Source: Dendrolimus kikuchii (lineage: Eukaryota; Arthropoda; Insecta; Lepidoptera; Lasiocampidae). From it: a DNA stretch of 64,000 nt. Within the stretch, counting starts at the first letter, position 1. Every line of letters begins with the position of its first letter. Position numbers and translations under genes: made by a program. The notes beneath the pieces were generated by a model. That model was not told the origin of the DNA. It searched no databases and saw only the letters and a list, made by a program, of their open reading frames with translations. Shown piece after piece: positions 31,223 through 41,240 of this stretch. Location of the stretch: positions 3,619,210 to 3,683,209 of the forward strand of contig CM034407.1 of NCBI GenBank assembly GCA_019925095.2, given 5' to 3'.

Positions 31223-31779
31223 CTTCCTTAAGTCTACTTGTAAATATAATATATCTAGTATAGTCATGTTTATATAGTTGTTTCATCCACTATATTTAAT
31301 ATTGTTGTGTCAGCCTGAATTTACCTTGTTTTAATTCTCTTAATAGCATCATTCGCTATTTTCAAGCAGTACGGTCCCAGGAGTGGTCTGGCCTGTTTAC
31401 CCCTTAACATTAGACTTAGAGTCTGCTCCGATATTTCCAAACATATTAAGTCTCGTTAAAAATGCATAGAACTTCTGTGAAATTCTTTTCAGAGAATCTT
31501 TCGAACGGGAACAAGTATTGGAAACAGGAACAACACTTTAATCGAGGGTTTCACACCTTTTCTGGCATAAATAGAAGAAATAAAAGAGCGCTGACACGCC
31601 GTTGTCCCCCAACAATGTTACAAAGAAACTTTTAATATTGTAATAAGTCTTTGTTGTGACCACAATACGCTTTGTTGTTTTATAATAGCTTTTTATTAAA
31701 TATGATATCGGGGTGGCGTTTTTCGAAATTAATTCTCGCAAAATGTTCCTGCTTCGATTTATATTACCACTGTTAATAT
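31223..31779. other. Unassigned AT-rich tract
   Basis: No supported feature. It ends at the border of the outer solo LTR. Confidence 0.4.
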
Positions 31780-32000
31780 TGTTACGTGCGAGCGGGGGTA
31801 CGCACTTAGGGTTGGAAGTAAACACCAGTTTTTTTCCAATTAAACGCTTTTATTGACTTACACAGCTGTACGTGATTCGTTCATTCAGGGTTGCCCCTTT
31901 ACGCCCACGACGCACTACTCCGACGATGAGATGTTTACACACAATACCGTCGCCGATATTGCGTAGACTAGCTTCTGCTACTGCGGTGCTCACCTCCGAT

Positions 32001-32321
32001 TTTTTTTTTATTGCAGGAGATCAGCAGACAGGCAGACGGCCCACTTGATAGGAAGGGGTTACCATCGCCTATGGTCATTTGCAACACCAAAGGTGCTACA
32101 AATGCGCTGCTGGTCTCTTAAGGGAGACTGGAACCTGGTCACTAATACCGGAACACAACTCAAGGTTGTTATGGCGATATACTTTAGACCAGGGGTGGTA
32201 GCCATCCAGTCAGGCAAATGCCCTACCACCTGACTGTGGGTTGTTAAGTCGCCTCTTACGACAGGCCGCCCGGCCGCAGAAAATTGTATTCTTTCTCCGT
32301 TCCTGCACGGATAATCCACGG
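32001..32321 (-). mobile_element. S-unit, full length, nested in the outer LTR
   Basis: Poly(T), TTGCAGGAGATCAGCAGACAG to CGTTCCTGCACGGATA. Confidence 0.85.
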
Positions 32322-32516
32322 ATAATTTACCACGCGTAGCTCGCTTCTGGATCTCCTCTTAAACTACACTAAACTCCTCCTTCACTAAATTGCTCACTGA
32401 ACTCGTCACTGTCTTGTCAAGAAGTTTAATAAAATATTAAACTTCTCCGACTCTCTCGTATCGCACTTATCGCTTCGCTGTCTCCAACTGAATCCCCGGT
32501 AGGCGCGCCGTATGCT

Positions 32517-32697
32517 TGTGGGATTCGAAGACGCATTCCAACTCGGTAGCCAGGCCACACATTATCTTTTTTAAATTTATAAACCTGATATTGTAAATGT
32601 CAGTGTCAAAATATAGTCAGAAGAGGTAGTCTATGAATAAACGATGTAAGACTGTTCTAAGGAAGTTTGTTTTGCTTTTCTTCAAACAAAACCCACA
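32517..32697 (+). repeat. 5' LTR of the gypsy element
   Basis: 181 bp, starting TGTGGG and ending CCCACA (6-bp terminal inverted repeat). An AATAAA signal lies at 32636-32641. Short for a gypsy LTR. Confidence 0.8.
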
Positions 32698-32703
32698 ACT
32701 TTA

Positions 32704-32722
32704 TGGGGGCTCGTGCCAGGAT
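32704..32722 (+). promoter_or_regulatory. Probable primer-binding site
   Basis: TGGGGGCTCGT, six bases after the LTR, equals the first 11 bases of the well-known tRNA-Pro primer-binding site. The following GCCAGGAT matches only loosely (CCGGGAT expected). Inferred, not certain. Confidence 0.45.
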
Positions 32723-32977
32723 CATAACAGGATCATGTAAGAATCCTGCGAAGCATTGTTTTAACGTGAGTTTTGATCTGATGATTACGAAACAACCTCG
32801 AAATTAAAATTGAAGACGAGTCATTGTGTGCTGTTTTACCGACACTAATTTGCATAATGATACCAGCGCATAAAATTTCCCAGAATTTGGAATAAAGACT
32901 ATTATTTTTCTTTTATGAAGACGTTTTATGAATTGGTTATTTTTTACGACTGAAAGACTTACAACCAATCATACAAG

Positions 32978-35941
32978 ATGCCACCGAAGAAAAATAAAGA
33001 TATCGAAGACTCAGATAGTAATTGTTCAGAAGCTGGTTACAGAGTACGAATTTCATTTAGCGACTTGGAAAAATCAATGACACCGTTCACAGGCGATGAT
33101 ACCTACCCTATTACGAATTGGCTGACCGATTTTAATGACACTGCAAATTTAATGGAATGGAATAATCTTGAAAAACTTATTTACGCGAAGAGACTGCTTT
33201 CAGGTACAGCTAAATTATTTTTACGATCGCTAGGCTCTATTACGTCATGGGATACATTAAAAGAATCTTTATTAGAAGAATTTGGTCCGAAATTAAATAG
33301 TGCTAGCATTCACAAGAAATTAGCATCACGCAAAATGAAACCGGATGAGACATATCAACAGTATTTTTTACATATGAAAGAACTGGCGTTGCATGGAAAT
33401 TTAGAAGATGAGGCACTTATTGAATATGTTATTGATGGAATTCGTGATTCTGAAATAAATAAGGCCATTCTTTACGGAGCCACTGATATCAAACAATTTA
33501 GAAAGAAACTTGAAGTATATGCACAGATTAAAGAACACAAGATGCAACAAAGACCTATTCAGATGACAACCGGACGTAAAAATCATACCATCAAAAGATG
33601 CTACAATTGTGGTGAAACTGATCACCAATCACCAGCTTGTACTAAAGGTATAAAATGCTTCAAATGTAATGGATATGGACATAAGTCAAAAGAATGCCAA
33701 AGTTCTACAAATAAGACACTGAAAATTCAAGATGAGAAAGTTAGTACAGATGTTGTTAAGCCATATAAAGAAGCGAAAATTAACGGAGTTACAGTTAAAA
33801 CCTTTATTGATACTGGAAGCGATGCGAATTTGATTTGTGAGAGTTATTACAAACAAAATTTTCCCGAGAATAATGATTATAATATTAAAGATACTCTCAA
33901 ATTATCAGGAATAGCCGAGTACGAAGTTTGCACGAAGGGATCTTTTATGGCAAAAGTTGAAATCGACAACGTTCATTTTGAAACCTTGATGCATGTTATC
34001 GACGATGATGTAATACCTGTTAATGTCATACTTGGAAACCCGATATTAAAAGACGTTGAAATTATTTTCTCTGCCGACGGGATCTCTGTAAAAAGAATAT
34101 TACACCTTACACAAATTAATGACTACGAAGAAGAATTTGATGAGAAATATGATATCAAGAAGCTGAAATATAAAGACAAGATTAAACATTTATTGGATAA
34201 TTACAATAACTTGAAGACTAGAAAGAAGGAATCAAATGTTAAATTGAAAATCATACTTACTGATGAAGATCCTATACACCAGACTCCACGAAGGCTGTCA
34301 CCTCTAGAAAAGGACATAGTTAATAAACAGATACAAGGATGGTTAGATCAAGAAGTAATTAAACCTAGTAAATCGGAATATGCAAGCCCTATCGTGTTAG
34401 CGAAAAAGAAAAATGGAAGCTACAGATTATGTATAGATTTTAGAAAGCTAAATAAGAAGATTATAAAGGAAAGATATCCACTTCCACTCATCGAGGATCA
34501 AGTAGACAAATTGAAAGAAGCAATACTATTTACATCACTTGACTTGAAGAATGGTTTTTTACATGTTGATGTCTGCGAGGATAGTCAAAAATACACTTCA
34601 TTTGTTACTCCACAAGGGCAATATGAATTTAAGAAAATGCCGTTTGGTTTATGCACCGCACCATCTGTATTCCAACGCTTTATCAATGATATCTTTCAAG
34701 ATTTAATGTCAGAGGGCACTGTTCTTGCCTATTTAGATGATTTGATTATACCATCTAGGACAGAAGAAGAAGGATTTGTTAAACTAGAGAAAGTACTTCG
34801 AAAAGCTGAAGAGTTTGGCTTACAATTTAATTGGGCGAAATGTCATTTCTTACAGAACGAGATAAATTATTTAGGTTACATAATTCGTGATAATCAGATA
34901 AGACCTTCCAAGGAAAAGATACATGCTGTTGCAAAATTTAAAAAGCCTCATAATATCAAATCATTACGATCATTTTTAGGACTGACTGGCTATTTTAGAA
35001 AATTTGTTAAGAACTACTCAATAATAGCAAAGCCACTAACAGAATTATTGAAGACTAATGTTATGTTTAACTTTGATCTAAAGTGTGAGAGAGCTTTCGA
35101 AGAATTGAAACATATTTTATGTTCCTCACCAGTTTTACGAATTTACAACCCTAATTTTGAGACAGAGTTACATACAGACGCAAGTATAGACGGATATGGA
35201 GCTGTTTTATTGCAAAGGAATCCACACGACAATCAGCTACACCCTGTTCACTATATGAGCAAAAAGACTACTCCTGCTGAGAAGAAATACCATAGTTACT
35301 ACTTAGAAATTTTAGCTATTGTAGAAGCTGTCAAGAAATTCAGAGTTTACTTACTTGGAGTCCGCTTTAAAATTGTGACTGACTGCTCAGCCCTAACTAT
35401 GACGTTACAGAAAAAAGACTTACCTCCCAGAGTTGCTCGATGGGCACTCCTTCTTGAAGAATTTGACTATAAGATAGAACACCGATCTGGAACCCAAATG
35501 AGACACGTAGACGCTTTGAGCAGAAATCCTGTTAGTCTAATACTTACCGAAACTACAGCACGTCTGAAGAGAGCTCAAGATGATGACCTGAAGATAAAAC
35601 TATTAAAGAAAATTTTAGAAAAAGAGTCATATGAAAATTTTATTCTGGAGAATGGAGTTTTATGTAAAGCTAAAGATGGAACTAAACTGATTGTTGTACC
35701 TAAAAAGATGCAGAATGAAATAATAAGAAAATGTCATGAAAAGGGTCATTTTGGAATTTTGAAAACTGAGGAATTAATTAATAGAGATTACTACATAGAT
35801 AATTGTAAAGAAAAATTTGAAATTCAACGATTAGAACTTATAGAAAGGCGAGGCAAAATATTCAGAAAATTCAGGAAGAAAATAGGAAAGTTTATAATAA
35901 AAAGAGAACACAAGCTATACAGTACGAAATTGGAGATTTAG
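32978..35941 (+). CDS. Gag-Pol polyprotein of Ty3/gypsy element, C-terminally truncated
   Basis: 987 codons, first ATG after a ~280-base leader. A retrotransposon Gag region (about residues 40-180) packages RNA. Two CX2CX4HX4C zinc knuckles (Cys208-Cys221, Cys227-Cys240) follow. The aspartic protease has FIDTGSDANLI with catalytic Asp278. The reverse transcriptase has LDLKNGF (Asp522) and YLDDLI (Asp587/588), so all three catalytic aspartates are present. RNase H has HTDAS (Asp734) and ends in VDALSRNP (Asp845). Then the H2C2 start CHEKGHFG (His920, His924) and YYIDN; the second Cys pair and the DDE core are absent. The last ~45 residues are out-of-frame integrase tail. Gag and Pol are fused in one frame, without a frameshift signal. 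Confidence 0.92.
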   Translation: MPPKKNKDIEDSDSNCSEAGYRVRISFSDLEKSMTPFTGDDTYPITNWLTDFNDTANLMEWNNLEKLIYAKRLLSGTAKLFLRSLGSITSWDTLKESLLEEFGPKLNSASIHKKLASRKMKPDETYQQYFLHMKELALHGNLEDEALIEYVIDGIRDSEINKAILYGATDIKQFRKKLEVYAQIKEHKMQQRPIQMTTGRKNHTIKRCYNCGETDHQSPACTKGIKCFKCNGYGHKSKECQSSTNKTLKIQDEKVSTDVVKPYKEAKINGVTVKTFIDTGSDANLICESYYKQNFPENNDYNIKDTLKLSGIAEYEVCTKGSFMAKVEIDNVHFETLMHVIDDDVIPVNVILGNPILKDVEIIFSADGISVKRILHLTQINDYEEEFDEKYDIKKLKYKDKIKHLLDNYNNLKTRKKESNVKLKIILTDEDPIHQTPRRLSPLEKDIVNKQIQGWLDQEVIKPSKSEYASPIVLAKKKNGSYRLCIDFRKLNKKIIKERYPLPLIEDQVDKLKEAILFTSLDLKNGFLHVDVCEDSQKYTSFVTPQGQYEFKKMPFGLCTAPSVFQRFINDIFQDLMSEGTVLAYLDDLIIPSRTEEEGFVKLEKVLRKAEEFGLQFNWAKCHFLQNEINYLGYIIRDNQIRPSKEKIHAVAKFKKPHNIKSLRSFLGLTGYFRKFVKNYSIIAKPLTELLKTNVMFNFDLKCERAFEELKHILCSSPVLRIYNPNFETELHTDASIDGYGAVLLQRNPHDNQLHPVHYMSKKTTPAEKKYHSYYLEILAIVEAVKKFRVYLLGVRFKIVTDCSALTMTLQKKDLPPRVARWALLLEEFDYKIEHRSGTQMRHVDALSRNPVSLILTETTARLKRAQDDDLKIKLLKKILEKESYENFILENGVLCKAKDGTKLIVVPKKMQNEIIRKCHEKGHFGILKTEELINRDYYIDNCKEKFEIQRLELIERRGKIFRKFRKKIGKFIIKREHKLYSTKLEI

Positions 35942-36162
35942 TTGCGATTAAGAGAACACAATTTGTACAAGGATATAAGTTAAACCCGAAATATTTAGGA
36001 CCATATAAAATTATAGAGAAGAAGAAAAATGACAGATACGTTGTAAGGAAAATTGGCAATGGTGAAGGACCTATGAATACCACCAGTTCAGCAGATTTGA
36101 TGAAACCCTGGTCCAATGGCGATGAAGATGAAGTATCACATTCATCTGGGTCAGATGAATAA
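35822..36162 (+). pseudogene. Integrase C-terminal region, out of frame
   Basis: In another frame from the Gag-Pol ORF the sequence reads KARQNIQKIQEENRKVYNKK, YEIGDLVAIKRTQF and the GPY/F-type motif NPKYLGPYKI, then an acidic end GDEDEVSHSSGSDE and TAA at 36160-36162. This is the C-terminal domain of gypsy integrases, which binds DNA or chromatin. The junction near 35.82 kb follows the H2C2 start directly. The whole DDE core is therefore deleted (roughly 0.8 kb if of usual length) and the phase changed. Confidence 0.85.
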
Positions 36163-36175
36163 TGCAGGATAGCCG

Positions 36176-36349
36176 TGTGGGATTCGAAGACGCATTCCAA
36201 CTCGGTAGCCAGGCCACACATTATCTTTTTTAAATTTATAAACCTGATATTGTAAATGTCAGTGTCAAAATATAGTCAGAAGAGGTAGTCTATGAATAAA
36301 CGATGTAAGACTGTTCTAAGGAAGTTTGTTTTGCTTTTCTTCAAACAAA
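36176..36349 (+). repeat. 3' LTR of the gypsy element, right end truncated
   Basis: Identical by eye to 32517-32690. It stops after TTCAAACAAA and runs into T, C and a run of 13 G, lacking the last 7-8 bases (CCCACA end). No clear polypurine tract precedes it (GATAGCCG). Confidence 0.85.
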
Positions 36350-36377
36350 TCGGGGGGGGGGGGGCTAAGTTGTAACA

Positions 36378-36751
36378 ATGTATATATCCATTTGAAAAAT
36401 TGTACTACGCCTTACAGAAAGAAAAGCGTAAATTAGCTAAGGCCAGCCACACTTCGTTGAGATTCAGCCTGTTATTAGTTTTTAGTGAAGTCAATCTATG
36501 GACGACTTTTGTGAACAAAAATATAAGCTGAACTTTTATATATAGAAAAAATAAAAAATAAAACACCCTTCTATTGAAATGCTACACCTATGTCAATATT
36601 TCAAGTCAATCCAATGACTATTTCTGGTCATGGTCATTATAAAAATGGAAACTGTATTTTTATATGTATACTAGGGCATAACTTAGCTTATTATGAGAGC
36701 AAGCTTTCAGAGAAATAAAAAAAATATTATTCACCCATGATATATTCCTAC
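36378..36751. other. Unassigned TE-like tract
   Basis: AT-rich. Together with 37041-37200 it forms one sequence (ATTTCAGCAAAATCGGTATT, then AACAGACAAATAGACAGACA) of the type found in Helitrons or other DNA elements. It was split by RTE-A copy 10. Confidence 0.4.
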
Positions 36752-37053
36752 GAGTCCTTTGAAAGAATGCATGATAAAAGAATGACTAAACAGATATACA
36801 ATGCAAAAGTGGATGGATGCAGAAGTCGTGGAAGGCCACGACACACCTTCCATGATCAAATTGATCGTGTACTAGCGGAGGGTGATGTCAGGAGCCTTAA
36901 GAACAGACGAGCGTGCATGACAAGAGTTATGAATATCAAAGAAGCAAGTGAGGTGTGTAATAATGGGCCTAAATGGCGCTCTGTTGTTCGTGCCTACCCC
37001 ACAAGGGAACTGGCGTGAAGTTATGTATGTATGTATGTATGAGTCCTTTGAAA
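36752..37053 (+). mobile_element. RTE-A copy 10 with 13-bp TSD and open frame
   Basis: Element ~36765-37040; GAGTCCTTTGAAA at 36752-36764 and 37041-37053. Open frame through RMTKQIYNAKVDGCRSRG, GRPRHTFHDQIDRVL to VVRAYPTRELA, then the ATGT-repeat tail. Confidence 0.85.
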
Positions 37054-37379
37054 ACCATCCCATTTTCCAGAACAAAAAATATCCTATTTTCATACTTGAT
37101 ATTGAGACTAGATATGTATTAAATTTCAGCAAAATCGGTATTGTGATTTTCCGTGAAAGCCTAACAGACAAATAGACAGACAGACTGAGTTGCTTTCGCA
37201 TTTAATTTATTACTGTAGTATAGTCTTTTTGTCAAGACAATAAGTGTCATTTTAACTACATAGAAATGATCAGCAACACAGCACACTCAAAATAATCTTT
37301 ACTATCATTGGTCGAAATGGTTTTTCAAAAAGTGAAATTACAAAAATGACTTTCCCAATTGTGCCCATAGGCGCTGGGA
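37054..37379. other. Right flank of RTE-A copy 10, unassigned
   Basis: AT-rich continuation of 36378-36751; no gene. Confidence 0.4.
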
Positions 37380-37945
37380 TAAATGCTTGGAGCTGCGCTG
37401 TTATTGCTCTAATTAAATGGCAAAAATCGACGCCACTACGTCTGACCCAGATGGGACAATCGAGCGAAATACTCCTGCCAAAGTGCCAAGGGAGGTGGTA
37501 CATGTCATGAGACATATCAACATATGCACGTAGGTTACGTTCCGGACACATTCCATTGAGAAAGTTTGGGTTCTTAATGAAAAAGTCTGATTCCGAAAAT
37601 TGTCTAACTTGCAATATGGTTGAAGATGTAACTCACATTCTCATGGAATGTGTTCGAAACGAAGCAGCCATAATTAAGTTATGCGCGGAGTTAAATCTGG
37701 AGAAATTGGATTTATGTACAATATTTTACATTTTGGCCTCTCCTGCTTCTCAACAAGCTAGAATAATATACAACTTTGTGATGAGCTCCTTGTCTGCGGG
37801 GAACTGATCACAAACATTGTCACATATACATTAAATTTTGTATTAATTCAATGTTAGTTTAATGTAAGTTATAATAAATTGAGAAAAGGTACGATGGGGC
37901 TGACATAACCAAAAAGGCTCAAAGCTCCTTTAAAATAAAAGAAAA
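37380..37945 (+). pseudogene. I/Jockey-like LINE C-terminus, 3' UTR and poly(A)
   Basis: Plus-strand frame reads RLRSGHIPLRKFGFLMKKSD, then the CX2CX7HX4C knuckle CLTCNMVEDVTHILMEC, then ASQQARIIYNFVMSSLSAGN and a stop at about 37805. RLRSGHIPL..F before a C-terminal knuckle is typical of I/Jockey-like LINEs. Frame shifts upstream of 37.52 kb. The UTR ends GGGGCTGACATAACCAAAAA...AAAATAAAAG plus A9. Confidence 0.75.
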
Positions 37946-38469
37946 AAAAAACATATGCAAAAACTTATGGAAGTATTGCTCGTTCAGCGCTTTGAGAGAA
38001 GCTAATAAAAGAGCCTGTACTTGGGTCGCTCTTAGAAAACGTCTCTACTTCGTGATCATATGGTCGGTTAACATGATTCAAGTTTAGTTCAAAGTTCATA
38101 TCACTGCGACAATTTACGGTAAACTAAATTAGCTTAGCACAAAACGCAAACGCATTCTTTGAGCGACCGCACTATAATAAATATAAGACGTGATGTAAAA
38201 ACATCGTGCCCATCTTTTATCATGACCTATCCTAAGTCTACAGGCTAGCGACGGCCGTACATTGCCCTGTGAGTGTTTTACACCCACACGTGAATTTTCT
38301 ATAGCACAATCATTCCATTAATTAGCATAAATCTATCAATAAGTAATTTACATCTTACAAAAATCTATCATTAACATCCTTTATAGGAAAACCTCCCTAC
38401 GTAATTTGGTCCTTCGTGCCGGATTATGTCGATCGCATATTTCAGGCTGAAATAAGTTATTATATTATA
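37946..38469. other. Unassigned tract
   Basis: No supported feature. Confidence 0.4.
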
Positions 38470-38608
38470 CGGATTAGCATTTGACCAACATTACATCTAA
38501 TATTAGGTTAAAATACAGTCTAAGATGGAGTACACTTAACTAGAAGACACCTGTTCACGCGAGACTTGAAGATATCTAGATTGTATGATTCAGGAAGAAC
38601 AGACGCAT
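38470..38608 (-). pseudogene. LINE C-terminus, second copy of the 15.6 kb family
   Basis: Minus frame ASVLPESYNLDIFKSRVNRC to KCTPS and a stop, with a UTR containing CAGTCTAAGATGGAG. Matches 15.56-15.72 kb. Truncated at 38608 by an S-unit. Confidence 0.7.
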
Positions 38609-38777
38609 GTATAAGTTGTGTTCCGGCATTAGTGATCAGGTTCCAGTTTCCCTTAAGAGAGCAGCAGCGCATTTGTAGCAACTTTGCTGTTGCAAATGTC
38701 CATAGGCGATGGTAACCGCTTTCCATCAAGTGGGCCGTCTGCCTGTCTGCTGATCTCCTGCAATAAAAAAAAAAAAT
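38609..38777 (+). mobile_element. S-unit, 5'-truncated
   Basis: AAGTTGTGTTCCGGCATTAG to CTCCTGCAAT plus a long A-run. Confidence 0.8.
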
Positions 38778-39194
38778 TAATATAAAAGTGGAAATCATTT
38801 TAAGAACGCTCCTTACCGACAGCGATCTGGATTAGAAGTAAATCTCTTATTTGTAAATATATTTACAGTAACTTTCCTAATTTTTAGGGGACCATACGAT
38901 CGGGACACAAGCCAATCAAACTTCTATGGAAAGAGTAGAAATTGCATCACGAGAGATATTTAATTAATAATTTATTAAAAATTACATCATTTTGATACTT
39001 GAGAAACATACCTGGTACAGCCATGCTGGAATCATTAAATTATTATTGATTACAGCCTTTGAGGCTGGCTCGATCGGTGTGGTAACAGGCTCTCAGAGAA
39101 TAACAGCGCAAATTGGTTTCTCCTCTTCCTTGAGTCGTGTTTCTCATTTCTTATGGTCGTGACGTTTTCTCACTACTTTTTCTTTGATTCTTTT
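38778..39194. other. Unassigned tract holding repeat W copy 2
   Basis: 39015-39082 matches 23.75 kb (AGCCATGCTGGAATCATTA, GATTACAG, GGCTCGATCGG). Otherwise unassigned. Confidence 0.4.
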
Positions 39195-39700
39195 TTTCCA
39201 TAAAAGGCGATCAGCGGCAATATGCAATGCGTAATACACCGAGTCGTTGCGCATAGTGTGGATCTGGTCAGATCTACCCATCGGGCTACGGCCTCGGGAT
39301 CTTTTTCATTCGATTTTGCCAGTGACGAATATTTTTTATAAATTATCACCATATTTTCTGACTATGTGTCCGAAATACTCAAGAATTTTACGGCGACAGA
39401 TGGATGATAGCCTCATTGTTATTTTTAATTTCTTTATAATAGATGCGTTGGTACGGTGTGCAGTTCAAAGTATACGCAACATTCTTCTCCAGCACCACAA
39501 CTCAATAGCAACAACACAACTATGATCAGTTGCCTTCAAGGTTCAAGTCTCAGCTCCATAAAGAAAAATGGAGAATACAAGTTTAATTTTTGTAGTGAGA
39601 GAGATGTTTCTGTCCTTCCAAATTTTATGGAGCTGAGACATGTCATCCTTGCCCATTCCAATCGTATGCGTATATCATCATCATAAGAACCGTTATTAGT
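39195..39700 (-). pseudogene. LINE reverse transcriptase C-terminal region with four stops
   Basis: One minus-strand frame, ~165 codons: DDIRIRLEWARMTCLSSI, TKIKLVFSIFLYGAET, AIELWCWRRMLRIL, TAHRTNASIIKKL, RLSSICRRKILEYFGHIVRK, KRSRGRSPMGRSDQI, ALHIAADRLLWKKRI. The YGAET(W), CWRRMLRI.(W)TAHRTN and ILEYFGH blocks identify a non-LTR reverse transcriptase end. In-frame stops follow YGAET, MLRIL, GDNL and TGKIE; the first two replace expected Trp codons (TGA for TGG). The frame itself is kept, so decay was by substitution. Confidence 0.75.
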
Positions 39701-39829
39701 TATGGTAGAGCCCGGATATGTGAATTTTTCAACCGTCCCCCTATTCCAATTCCATATCCCACCCCTTCTATCTCATTTCTCTTGTCTGATCCCTCTATCT
39801 CATCTCCCCTATTTCCCCTCTTTATCAGA
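39701..39829. other. Unassigned tract
   Basis: C/T-rich stretch (CATCTCCCCTATTTCCCCTC); nothing else. Confidence 0.4.
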
Positions 39830-39912
39830 TCCAAAAGGCTGACAACGTGCTGAGTTCGCCCCTGGTGTTACAAACGTATATTGGTGACGGTTTCCATGAG
39901 CTGTATAGATCG
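39830..39912 (+). mobile_element. S-unit/LINE tail, old
   Basis: CTGACAACGTGCTGAGTTCG, CCCTGGTGTTACAAACGTAT, GGTGACGGTTTCCATGAGCT. Confidence 0.5.
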
Positions 39913-40086
39913 GATTTTTTTGTTTTAAGTATTTTTCGCATTAGGTTTTTTTTAATATCTCTCACTGTGCAATTTCTATCCTTTCCTTATAAGTTTGATG
40001 GGCTAATGTTCCGATTATATGTCGTTGTTTTATATATTGCTGTAGATATTGGAATTTGTATTTTTATTTATTTATTTATTTATGGT

Positions 40087-40400
40087 TATCCATGCAGGAA
40101 CGGAGAAAAAATACTATATCCTGCGACCGGGCGGCCTGTCGTAAGAGGCGACAAAACAACCCATAGCCAGATGGTAGGGCATTTGCCCGACTTGATGGCT
40201 ATCACCCCTGGTCTAAAGTATGTCGCCATGATAACCTTGCGTTCTGTTCCGGCATTAGTGACCAGGTTCCAGTCTCCATTAAGAGAGCAGCAGCGCATTT
40301 GCAGCATCTTTGGTGGTGCAAATGTCCATAGGCGATGGTAACCGCTTTCCATTAAGTGGGTCGTCTGCCTATCTGCTGAAGTGCAATAAAAAATTAAAAA
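40087..40400 (+). mobile_element. S-unit, full length
   Basis: TATCCATGCAGGAACGG to GTGCAAT and an A-rich tail. More diverged than most. Confidence 0.85.
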
Positions 40401-40664
40401 TAAATACACTTTTGCGTATAAAATAAAGAAATATTAATCGCTATCTCTTAAGGCTTGGACTAAACCGTAAAGCGAAAAGTGCAGTGGCAGCAATACGAAT
40501 CGAGTAAGAGCCTAATTAGCTGCGTTTTATTGTGTTGCTAATGGTTGGCGAATACGATGCAACGGCAATTCAACCCACTCCAGTAACAATCAAATTCAAT
40601 TATTTTGTAAAATGAATGAAAAATAAGAAGAAAAATTGGGTTGTTAAAGAATGCCTTATTTTAT
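40401..40664. other. Unassigned tract
   Basis: No supported feature. Confidence 0.4.
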
Positions 40665-40760
40665 TGTGAAGCTATCAAACAGGCAGACGGCCCGCCTGAT
40701 GGAAAGTGGTTGCCGTCGCCTATACACGTTTGCAATACTAAGGGCCAAGCCAACGCGTTG
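40665..40760 (-). mobile_element. S-unit/LINE tail, diverged
   Basis: ATCAAACAGGCAGACGGCCC, GTCGCCTATACACGTTTGCA. Likely from the LINE lineage rather than a recent S-unit. Confidence 0.6.
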
Positions 40761-40799
40761 CGAACCTTTAGGACGGGATAGAAGGGACGGGTTAAAGAG

Positions 40800-41240
40800 G
40801 ATGGACGGTCTCTGTGGTTGAATAGGTTAAGCCTTTGCTGGCCGATCACACTACAGCGCAGAGGTCCCCGATTCAAATCCTGGCATGGCAAATTTCGTAA
40901 ACAACCCACAGGCAAGTGGTAGGGTATTTGCCCATCTGGATGGCCATCACCCCTGCTCTAGAGTATGCCGCCATAACAACCTTGAGTTGTGTTCCGGCAT
41001 TGGTGACCAGGTACCAGTTTCCCTTAAGAGAGCAGCAGCGCATTTTTTTGTGATGGCCTTTGGTGTTGTAAATGTACATAGGCGATGGTAACCGCTTTCC
41101 ATGAGGTGGGCTGTCTGTCTGTCTGCTGAACTCACGCAATAAAAATAAAAACAAGTTTTCTTTATTTACTATGGTCAGGGTGTCTGGAAGCAGCCCCATA
41201 GTGGTCCGTTGTATTTTATCCATAACACAAGCGTGACTTG
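40800..41240 (+). mobile_element. tRNA-derived SINE (second family) interrupted by an S-unit
   Basis: tRNA-like head GGTCTCTGTGGTTGAATAGG...CCCCGATTCAAATCCTGGC, then the tail from ACTATGGTCAGGGTGTCTGG to GTGACTTGCTTAG at 41165-41241, matching 22.77-22.96 kb. The middle is split by an S-unit at ~40898-41150. Confidence 0.6.
40898..41150 (+). mobile_element. S-unit, 5'-truncated, nested in the SINE
   Basis: AACAACCCACAGGCAAGTGG to CTCACGCAAT plus an A-rich tail. Confidence 0.8.

Larger units (their letters stand above)
32517..36349 (+). mobile_element. Ty3/gypsy LTR retrotransposon, integrase-deleted, LTRs identical
   Basis: 5' LTR 32517-32697, Gag-Pol frame 32978-35941, displaced integrase end 35822-36162, 3' LTR 36176-36349. 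Domain order Gag, protease, reverse transcriptase, RNase H, H2C2 start is Ty3/gypsy. By eye the 174 bases present in both LTRs are identical, so the copy is young. The integrase catalytic core is missing and the frame shifts there, so it cannot integrate by itself and would need help in trans, unless the deletion happened after insertion. No envelope ORF. The right end lacks the terminal CCCACA and a TSD. Confidence 0.9.
31776..36381 (-). mobile_element. Outer solo LTR (LTR-E-like), interrupted by S-unit and gypsy element
   Basis: Left end TGTTACGTGCGAGCGG at 31780; right end GGGGGCTAAGTTGTAACA ending 36377, the same terminus as LTR-E but with different inner sequence. The minus strand has GTCAATAAAAGCG near 31850 as a polyadenylation signal. 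Flanks ATAT (31776-31779) and ATGT (36378-36381) differ by one base, a plausible eroded 4-bp TSD. Without the insertions the LTR would be roughly 445 bp. Confidence 0.65.

Noticed and set aside
32978..35941. Endogenous retrovirus (errantivirus) with an envelope
   Set aside because: No envelope frame exists between the integrase end (36162) and the 3' LTR (36176).
31776..36381. Outer LTR and gypsy element as one single retrotransposon
   Set aside because: Their ends differ (TGTTAC...GTAACA versus TGTGGG...CCCACA), the orientations are opposite, and only the inner element has paired LTRs.
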